Source of the DNA: CAYPPG01 sp964412555
GTDB taxonomy: Bacteria > Hinthialibacterota > Hinthialibacteria > Hinthialibacterales > Hinthialibacteraceae
Direction: 5' to 3'
Assembly: GCA_964412555.1 (NCBI GenBank)
Contig: CAYPPG010000090.1
Location: 1 to 21,805, forward strand
Length of the DNA stretch: 21,805 nucleotides
Shown here: positions 16,043 to 21,805 of the stretch, one piece after another
Layout of the letters: every line of letters begins with the position of its first letter
Position numbering within the stretch: position 1 is the first letter of the stretch
Made by a program: the position numbers and the translations under genes
Notes under the pieces: model-generated
What the model was told of the DNA's origin: nothing
What the model saw: the letters and a program-made list of their open reading frames with translations, nothing else
The model's database searches: none

Positions 16043-19000
16043 TCACCGATCTCTTCGCGGATAGCGGCACTCCACAACCGTTCCTCCCTCTATTCGGCGG
16101 TTGATGTTCAATTCCGCTAAAATGACACTGGCTCTCAACTTCATGATTTGAATTCCCATTCCATCGTGTTCTTCCGGATGGGATATACCGGCGCCGTCAT
16201 CGGTGACCGTGAGAACGATCTCATTTTCATTTTCCTCCAAGTGTATCTGAATGCGTTTTGCGCGGGAATGTTTTGCCGCGTTCGTGACCGCTTCATGAGC
16301 GATATGATACAAATGCAGTTCTATCTCGTCGTCGCCAATATGCAATGTATAGTCAGAAAAATATTCACAAGAAATCGAATACAGTTTTTGCGTGGAAGAT
16401 GTCAATTCCTGCAGAGCGGAGTGGAGTCCCAATTTCCCGACCGTGAATGGAGACAGTCCTTTGGAAATGATCCTCGTTTTGTTACGCACGTCGTTCAACA
16501 TGCCGATGATTGTGTTTATTTCCTCGACATTACACAGTATTTTCTTTTTCGCTTTCTTCAAAACACTTTGTGTGAGATAAGAAATCCCCGTCAGTTCCTG
16601 CAAAATGCTGTCGTGTAAATCCCGGCCGATTTTTTGCTGTTCTTTTGCACTAGTTGTTACAATTTCTTTTTCCAGTTTTTTCTCTTTGGTTACATCGACC
16701 GCCATGATATCGATTTCGTCCTGTTTTAGAACGCCGTATAACTTTACGTAATAATCTTTCCCCGTGATGACCTGATGCCCCTTTAATACGACCGGTGGAA
16801 CTTTTAATCCGTTTTTCAACTGATGCAAAAACCGGCCGTAGAGATATTCCTTGTCCCATTGCAAAGGGTTGTCACAGTTCATCATTTCTTGTACGGATTC
16901 AAATCCAGCAATCTGTGCCATGGCGTTATTTGCATAAACGAGTTCAAGTGTTGTTGATTTACGAAAAACGCCTATTTGTGCGCTTTCACAAAATTCTTCA
17001 AAACCAATCTTTTCAATTTTCAACTCGTCTTCCGCTTTTTTTCTCGGCGTGACGTCTGTTCCAAAAGAATGAATTTCCACGGATAGATTATCGTGAAAAT
17101 GTGAAACTCGGAATAACCACGAAATCCACAATAATTCCCCATTTCTCGTCAGTGTTGGAAGAGTAATGGTTGAATAAGAAAGTCTATCTTCGTTCAATTC
17201 CCGAAAAATCCTCTCGATAGATTTTCGGACTTCATGGCTGTGGGAAAAGACGGTGTCCAGAACATTCAGCGATTCAAGGTCTTCTTGGCGAATGCCCAAC
17301 AGATTCTGCGCACATTCGTTTACATAAGTCAAACGATAATCCGCGTTCCAAAACATGATGATGGTATATGTATCCTGCTCGACCATGCTCTTATACTTGA
17401 TTGCGGAAATGCGAACCTTATGGTATCGTTTCACAAATAAATACAAGGATAGACTGGCAAAAAAGACTGATAGAACAACAGGAACCTGAAACGAATACGT
17501 TTGCCAGAAATAAGGAACGACAAGGAAACTCGCCCGGGCCGGAATTTCGCTCGTGTTCCGTTCCGCGTCCTGTGCCTTGACCTCGAAGAGATACCGGCCG
17601 GGTCGTAAGGGAGGTAATAACACCGAATTCGTAGTAGAATAGGCGCTCCATTCTTGAAGAGGCTGTCCGGAGTCTTCTTCCATGACTCTCCACGAATAAA
17701 CGAGTTTATCCCGTGGCGTTTGATTCCACACATCGCTTCCTAGATACGAAAACACCCCGCGGGCATCGGGAACCAAGCGGTCGGGCGCAGATACTATTTC
17801 GACGGTGGGGGATTGATCATCTGAATTAAGCGCATAAATTCCTTGATCGATGATTCCGATCCAAATGCGTTGTTGGTCATCTTCCGCAATCGAGATCACT
17901 TCTCCAACGGGAACGCCGTCATCGAAACCGTATTGTATCCATCGGCCATCCTTGAAACTCATGATTCCACGATTCCGATCCCCCGCCCATATCGTTCCAT
18001 CGCTACTCTGAAATAATGCCCGAATATAGTTACTTTTCAGACCTGTATGGATCGTTTCTTGAATCCATTTACCATCTTGACATCGCAATATTCCTTTCCC
18101 TAATTGCGCAAACCATAACTCGTTCTTTTGCGTTTTCAAAGAAGCAAGAATTTTATTCCCGTCCCCCATAAAGGAATTAGGGATTTTGGGATCGATCAAT
18201 CGTCCGTCTTTCCAATGATCAATCCACCCTTTTCCCCCTAGCCAGTACTCTCCTGGTGTGGATTCAAGAATCGTGCAAACCGATGGATCGTCATGGTGGG
18301 ATAAATCAAACACTGGATTGAATCTTTCACGTTGCCAGCAAAGAATTCCATGAGCGCTGGCAAACCATACCTCATTGTTGCTGGTTATCAAAAAAGGGTT
18401 GTGATCCCCAACGGAAGTGTCACCAGGAAAAAGGGTTTCTTCAGAAATTTTTTTTTGAGTAAGATCGAATTCAATGAGTCTAAAGTGATTACAGATAAAC
18501 AATGTATTTGATTGATAGTTACAATTATAATACTCTATATGAGTAGTATCTCCGAGAGGCTCAATTTGATCTAAAAACGTCCAGGAGTGATCTTTATAAG
18601 TCCATATCCTCCTCTCATCATCAATACAAAAAATGTGTTTTTTATCAGTAGACAATAAACTTTGACCGATAAAAGCCGATTTCGAATCTGGGGGATGTTG
18701 AGAAATCCACATGGGTTGGGAAACTCGAAAAACACCCTTTCTCGTCCCCACCCACATGGAACCATCTTTAACATAGGAGAGCGATTCAATATAATTATCG
18801 CTTCGATCGCTAGTCAGTGGAAAGAACCTCTCTTGATTGTCATCAAGAACATACAATCCGCGATCCGTTCCATAAAACAACCGGCCAAAGGCATATTCGG
18901 CACATGTAATTAAATAGGGAGCCGTATGAACGAGATGGATTTTTCTTTCGGTAGATTCAAATACCTTTTCATACACGATGCACATCATGTGGTCCGGAGA

Positions 19001-19702
19001 AATACAAACAATATCCCTGCTTCTCGAACTCATATCGGGATGCATATTCAACCAAGGATTGATTTCATATTCGCCGGATAATTGAATGCGCACAAAACCG
19101 GCATTGTTCACAACCAACCAAATCTGATGGTTGCTGAACTGTTTGATCCGGCTGATGCCTGTTTTATTTTTTTCAGTAAACCGATGAATGAATTTCCAGG
19201 CTCCCCGCTGCACGTCCACACTATTTTTCGGCGGTATCCATGCATAAAGGTTAGAGAGTTCGTCACCGAACCACACTTCACCGTTTTCCATACATTCGAT
19301 TGCATAAATCGAACCGTTCTCCGGTATGATGGAGACAGTATCCGGTGAGTAGTTATAGATGTTGTCTCCATGGATGCAACTGATGCCATTCGCGGTTCCA
19401 ACCCAGATACGGTTTTCCTTATCTTCGACCAAGACTCGAACGTCATTGGAAATTAAACCGTTTTCTGTTGTTATGACTCTTTTTTTCGTCCCTTCGAATA
19501 CAACAACACCCCCTCCCCACGATGCCATCCAAACCGATCCGTCACGAGCCATAATCACATCGCGAATCACCTCATTCGGCAAATCGTCCGGGGCTGTAAA
19601 TCGACGGATATTCCAATTGACAAATTCATCCGTATATGAAACACAATAGCATTCAAAACAGAATATCGCATACAAAAATAGTATATTTATAATTTTCTTC
19701 AT
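16043..19702 (-). CDS. Propeller-type sensor histidine kinase (Reg_prop, Y_Y_Y, PAS-PAS, HisKA_3, HATPase)
   Basis: 1219 residues with an N-terminal signal peptide (MKKIINILFLYAIFCFECYC). Residues about 30-650 contain repeated two-component-regulator propeller motifs such as DGSVWMASWGGGV, ENRIWVGTANGI and DGTIWAGDRNRGI. They are followed by a Y_Y_Y beta-sandwich (about 660-728; PPLRPGRYLFEVKAQD) and one membrane helix (about 735-757). In the cytoplasm there are two PAS domains (about 770-890 and 900-1005), a HisKA_3 dimerisation domain with phospho-acceptor His1030 in GRDLHDS, and a HATPase_c domain with EAVTNAAKHS, DDGAGI and DGMGI motifs. The periplasmic sensor resembles those of the hybrid two-component systems that detect polysaccharide fragments in Bacteroidetes, but this protein is not a hybrid: its receiver is the separate downstream gene. 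The ligand is unknown. The ribosome site is weak (GGGCG). Confidence 0.93.
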   Translation of the reverse strand: MKKIINILFLYAIFCFECYCVSYTDEFVNWNIRRFTAPDDLPNEVIRDVIMARDGSVWMASWGGGVVVFEGTKKRVITTENGLISNDVRVLVEDKENRIWVGTANGISCIHGDNIYNYSPDTVSIIPENGSIYAIECMENGEVWFGDELSNLYAWIPPKNSVDVQRGAWKFIHRFTEKNKTGISRIKQFSNHQIWLVVNNAGFVRIQLSGEYEINPWLNMHPDMSSRSRDIVCISPDHMMCIVYEKVFESTERKIHLVHTAPYLITCAEYAFGRLFYGTDRGLYVLDDNQERFFPLTSDRSDNYIESLSYVKDGSMWVGTRKGVFRVSQPMWISQHPPDSKSAFIGQSLLSTDKKHIFCIDDERRIWTYKDHSWTFLDQIEPLGDTTHIEYYNCNYQSNTLFICNHFRLIEFDLTQKKISEETLFPGDTSVGDHNPFLITSNNEVWFASAHGILCWQRERFNPVFDLSHHDDPSVCTILESTPGEYWLGGKGWIDHWKDGRLIDPKIPNSFMGDGNKILASLKTQKNELWFAQLGKGILRCQDGKWIQETIHTGLKSNYIRALFQSSDGTIWAGDRNRGIMSFKDGRWIQYGFDDGVPVGEVISIAEDDQQRIWIGIIDQGIYALNSDDQSPTVEIVSAPDRLVPDARGVFSYLGSDVWNQTPRDKLVYSWRVMEEDSGQPLQEWSAYSTTNSVLLPPLRPGRYLFEVKAQDAERNTSEIPARASFLVVPYFWQTYSFQVPVVLSVFFASLSLYLFVKRYHKVRISAIKYKSMVEQDTYTIIMFWNADYRLTYVNECAQNLLGIRQEDLESLNVLDTVFSHSHEVRKSIERIFRELNEDRLSYSTITLPTLTRNGELLWISWLFRVSHFHDNLSVEIHSFGTDVTPRKKAEDELKIEKIGFEEFCESAQIGVFRKSTTLELVYANNAMAQIAGFESVQEMMNCDNPLQWDKEYLYGRFLHQLKNGLKVPPVVLKGHQVITGKDYYVKLYGVLKQDEIDIMAVDVTKEKKLEKEIVTTSAKEQQKIGRDLHDSILQELTGISYLTQSVLKKAKKKILCNVEEINTIIGMLNDVRNKTRIISKGLSPFTVGKLGLHSALQELTSSTQKLYSISCEYFSDYTLHIGDDEIELHLYHIAHEAVTNAAKHSRAKRIQIHLEENENEIVLTVTDDGAGISHPEEHDGMGIQIMKLRASVILAELNINRRIEGGTVVECRYPRRDR

Positions 19703-19714
19703 AAATCGCCCGTC

Positions 19715-19762
19715 AACTTGAAATTATAGGCATTATTCAAGTTTCCCGGGGAAACTTGAAAT
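19715..19762 (-). promoter_or_regulatory. Putative promoter/operator of the two-component genes with a perfect 25-base palindrome
   Basis: A palindrome at 19736-19760 has two 12-base arms (ttcaagtttccc and its complement) around a single base. The half-site AACTTGAAAT occurs at 19753-19762 and again at 19715-19724, 38 bases away. A minus-strand TATAAT lies at 19723-19728, between the sites, with no standard -35. The palindrome is therefore centred near -33, where an activator or repressor would sit. No T-run follows it on either strand, so a rho-independent terminator for the upstream CARF-HEPN gene is less likely. Confidence 0.5.
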
Positions 19763-19791
19763 GATGGTTGGATTTTGAACTTGTATTGCAT

Positions 19792-21072
19792 TCAACTGTT
19801 TGCCAGCCAAGGAAACTGCAGTTCGTGGCAGCGTTTTTCAATATCTTTGTCGATTTTTTGAAGTAGATCATAAACATGCTCCCGCAGTGCTTCGCATGTT
19901 TCCCGGCTGACCGGTTCCTTGCCATGCGCGAGGATGGATTGATTGCGCGTGGTGATCGTGGTTGCGAATGCGCTTTTGGGTTTCACGTATTCCCCGATGG
20001 GATTGTTTAGATCCAGTAGTAATTCATACGATTTATGTAAGCCAAGTTTGGCTTCTTTTTTCCCGCCTTTTTCGAAATCGAAACAATACTTCCGCCGGCA
20101 GTTTTCCGGGATTTGCTCTTCCTGCACATGTCCGGTGTCGATGCCGTGCTTCTGCAAGGCGAATTGGGCGCACATTTCTGTGACACGGTACAGCCGGGCG
20201 CAGGCGTCGTCATATTTCCCTTCCGACATTCGGCGTGAGGCGTTGTTGAAGAGATCGGCCAAGACTTCCTTTTTGATGCTCCCCTTCTGCGCCTGTTCAT
20301 CCTGTTTCGAAGATTTGGGGAAGAGGGCATCCTGTAATCCGTTTAAGTTGCCGATATTGTTCCGGGGAAACACATACTCGTTCAGCATCGGATGATTGGA
20401 CTTGGCGTCCCGTAATTTCACGAATGCGACATCCTGTTGGAAAATGTCCCACGCTTGATAGCCTTCCACCAATTGCACGAGAAGAGGAGGAAGCTCCCGG
20501 CAGAAGGGAGGGAGCGCATCGGTTTGGACCTCTTCCAATGTGGCGAGGGCGGCGGAAAAACGCAATGCCCGAAGATTGTTGAGCGCTTTTTGGAGATTGA
20601 GAAATGAAATGCAGCGGGTGGGCGAGGCGGTGCTGATCTCTTCGAGTCCTTCGATGACTGTCCCCTCTTTTCGGGTTCCATGAATGTATTGAATCCGGTT
20701 GATGCCTGAGGGCACGGCGGCCAGAATGGCGGCGGCGCTCATGGCTTTGGTGCCACTGGTGTAATCGACCGTGAGCCTGTCCGCCTCGCAGCCGTGTTCC
20801 CGTTTCATCCATTCGATCAGTTCAATGAGATCGTTGAAAATTTTATCAACGCTGTTTTCATCAGATATTTCATAGCGGTGACATTCAATGGATTTGTGGA
20901 GTTGGGGTTCCAACAGATCCGCCGTTTGGTGGCTCGTTTTGGTGCAGACTAAATAAAGAAGATCGGGATTGGTTCTTTCCACCGATTTTTTCAACGCGCC
21001 GACCAGCGAACTTGGATTTGGACCACCCACTCCAACGGTCATAATCATACCGCATGGACGTCGAGTAGACAT
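19792..21072 (-). CDS. CARF-HEPN ribonuclease of the Csm6/Csx1-like type (TIGR02710/Cas02710 family)
   Basis: 426 residues from the ATG at 21072, with AAGGA eight bases upstream. The N-terminal half is a CARF-type Rossmann domain: MIMTVGVGG at the first strand, and the family signature DYTSGTKAMSAA at 103-114, expected to contribute to cyclic oligoadenylate binding. The C-terminal half is helical with the HEPN catalytic motif R376-N377-x5-H383 (RNQSILAHG). In type III CRISPR systems, target recognition makes Cas10 synthesise cyclic oligoadenylate, which binds CARF and activates HEPN RNase to cut RNA non-specifically in the cytoplasm. No cas10, array or other cas gene is visible; these could lie beyond the right edge, or the gene may be an orphan. 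It is visibly richer in G and C than the kinase gene, which hints at horizontal origin. An intron remnant lies just upstream. Confidence 0.85.
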   Translation of the reverse strand: MSTRRPCGMIMTVGVGGPNPSSLVGALKKSVERTNPDLLYLVCTKTSHQTADLLEPQLHKSIECHRYEISDENSVDKIFNDLIELIEWMKREHGCEADRLTVDYTSGTKAMSAAAILAAVPSGINRIQYIHGTRKEGTVIEGLEEISTASPTRCISFLNLQKALNNLRALRFSAALATLEEVQTDALPPFCRELPPLLVQLVEGYQAWDIFQQDVAFVKLRDAKSNHPMLNEYVFPRNNIGNLNGLQDALFPKSSKQDEQAQKGSIKKEVLADLFNNASRRMSEGKYDDACARLYRVTEMCAQFALQKHGIDTGHVQEEQIPENCRRKYCFDFEKGGKKEAKLGLHKSYELLLDLNNPIGEYVKPKSAFATTITTRNQSILAHGKEPVSRETCEALREHVYDLLQKIDKDIEKRCHELQFPWLANS

Positions 21073-21110
21073 AATATAGTTCCTTTCAATATGTGAAAAC
21101 TTTATATATT

Positions 21111-21134
21111 GCGAGGAACATCAATGTCCCTCAC
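21111..21134 (-). ncRNA. Group II intron domain VI-like hairpin
   Basis: On the minus strand GTGAGG pairs with CCTCGC, extended by GACA/TGTT around a four-base loop. The stem appears continuous, without the bulged branch-point A that usually lies seven or eight bases from the 3' end (often seen as CCTACTC in related introns). Splicing by branching may therefore be impaired. Confidence 0.6.
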
Positions 21135-21135
21135 A

Positions 21136-21168
21136 GAACCGGACTTGTGGATTTCCCACATCCGGCTC
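21136..21168 (-). ncRNA. Group II intron domain V
   Basis: The minus-strand sequence begins GAGCCGGATGTGG and ends AAGTCCGGTTC. It forms the lower stem GAGCC/GGTTC with the AGC catalytic triad, a two-base-type bulge near AAG, and an upper GTGG/CCAC stem capped by a GAAA-containing loop. This is the most conserved element of group II introns and lies seven bases after the RT stop, the usual position. Confidence 0.93.
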
Positions 21169-21174
21169 CTCGGT

Positions 21175-21805
21175 TTATCTCACGTTACACGGAAACCCGG
21201 TATAGAAATTGTGACGAATTTTGGGAGTCGGGAGCGGGTAGTGTTTGAGGTACTCGTAAAACTGAGCCCAGTTCATCGCCCGTTTCTGACTCCGGCGGTT
21301 TAGCCATTTATGCACCGCATATAGCGTTCGTCTATGATACGCGGCAATCGCTGCGTAGTTTCCACTAACGCCATAGTACTGAAAGTGCCCCCTGAGTTTC
21401 GCACACAGGATCGGCCACCACTCCTTCGTTTTGGCTCGGTTGCGAATGCTTTTGAGCCATTGATTCATGTCCTTACATTTGGCCGCGAATTTCTTCCGGC
21501 TGGTTTTGCGTCCCAGTTTAAAACGGCCTTTCCGGGTGCGGTCACAGAAATGGGTGAACCCGAGAAAATCAAAGGTATTGGCACGCCGTTTCTGCTTGGC
21601 GGCGTTCTGAGATTCATATCGACCGAAACTCATTCGCCTGCTCTTCTCCGGATGAATTTCCAGAGAGAAACGGTTGAAACGGTTCTTCAATGCCTTTTCA
21701 ATGCGCACGGCTTCCCGTTCGTTCTGCACAACGCAGACAAAATCGTCCGCTTCCTTCAGAGCCTGATGACAATTGCGCTTCGGTCTGAAACCGAAAGACT
21801 GGTTG
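21175..21805 (-). pseudogene. ltrA: Group II intron reverse transcriptase/maturase, internally deleted, 5' end outside window
   Basis: The open frame runs from the right edge to a TAA at 21175-21177. It begins NQSFGFRPKRNCHQALKE, the conserved FGFRP region of RT domain 2. It then passes directly into ADDFVCVVQNEREA, the catalytic YADD region of domain 5. In intact group II RTs roughly 100-130 residues lie between these, including the first catalytic Asp motif and the TPQGG/SPLLANI motifs. Here they are missing with the frame preserved. Downstream are the thumb (EIHPEKSRRMSFG, FDFLGFTHFCDRT) and the maturase-specific GIIM domain (WPILCAKLRGHFQYYGVSGN, LNRRSQKRAMNWAQFYEYL). There is no HNH endonuclease. 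Reverse transcription should be lost, while RNA-binding maturase activity could partly remain. Confidence 0.85.

Larger units (their letters stand above)
21106..21805 (-). mobile_element. Group II intron, 3' part (continues past the right edge)
   Basis: Defined by a maturase C-terminus, a canonical domain V and a following hairpin in domain VI position. The 3' end is placed just after the domain VI stem, about 35 bases before the CARF-HEPN start codon; the exact splice base is uncertain. The 5' part is outside the window. Its encoded RT is internally deleted, so the element is probably not mobile on its own. Confidence 0.85.

Noticed and set aside
19736..19760. Palindrome as a rho-independent terminator of the CARF-HEPN gene
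   Set aside because: Neither strand has a T-run after the stem, and it sits where an operator would lie relative to a TATAAT. Not fully excluded.
21175..21805. Reverse transcriptase as part of a diversity-generating retroelement, which often target FGE/lectin-fold proteins like those here
   Set aside because: The RT carries a GIIM maturase domain and is followed by a canonical domain V, so it is a group II intron. No template/variable repeat pair with A-specific differences was seen.
21175..21805. RT belonging to a type III CRISPR RT-Cas1 adaptation module
   Set aside because: The C-terminus is GIIM followed by intron RNA, with no Cas1 or Cas6 sequence.

Overview
All genes in this window lie on the minus strand, so transcription runs from the right end to the left. 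The content suggests a Gram-negative, free-living bacterium from a poorly characterised lineage. Signs of this are large secreted multidomain proteins with Pro/Thr linkers and right-handed beta-helix repeats, FGE/SUMF1-like domains, a caspase-like protein, and a propeller-type sensor kinase. The phylum cannot be assigned from the sequence alone.

Right end (about 19.8-21.8 kb): the 3' part of a group II intron (domain V, domain VI and the maturase C-terminus) sits directly upstream of a CARF-HEPN ribonuclease of the Csm6/Csx1-like type (TIGR02710/Cas02710 family). This is an ancillary effector of type III CRISPR systems. No CRISPR array or other cas gene is in view. The intron RT carries an in-frame internal deletion that removes most of its catalytic core.

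Middle right (15.3-19.7 kb): a two-component pair. It consists of a large sensor kinase (seven-bladed-propeller repeats, Y_Y_Y, one membrane segment, two PAS domains, HisKA_3/HATPase) and a NarL/LuxR-type response regulator. The gene pair is preceded by a perfect palindrome. It is followed by a 386-base regulatory region with four symmetrically placed TAGGAAT-like boxes upstream of the surface-protein genes.

Middle (6.7-15.0 kb): two giant secreted proteins share a C-terminal domain of about 185 residues. One has two near-identical beta-helix units plus a vWA domain. The other has two MAM/jelly-roll-like domains, a beta-sandwich and an FGE-like domain. The beta-helix gene carries an internal direct repeat that is identical over 841 bp.

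Left (1.9-6.7 kb): a compact module. It holds a pentapeptide-repeat membrane protein with a channel-like C-terminus, an unusual sigma factor with two region-4-like HTH segments, and a membrane protein with the order zf-HC2 anti-sigma motif, TM, caspase-like domain, PEGA, FGE-like domain. The last of these is the best candidate for an undescribed system: a sigma factor whose probable membrane anti-sigma partner is built into a caspase-like protease. A second beta-helix gene follows and breaks off inside its own repeated unit at the left edge of the window. A 12-base word resembling an ECF-type -10 element precedes both the caspase gene and this beta-helix gene.
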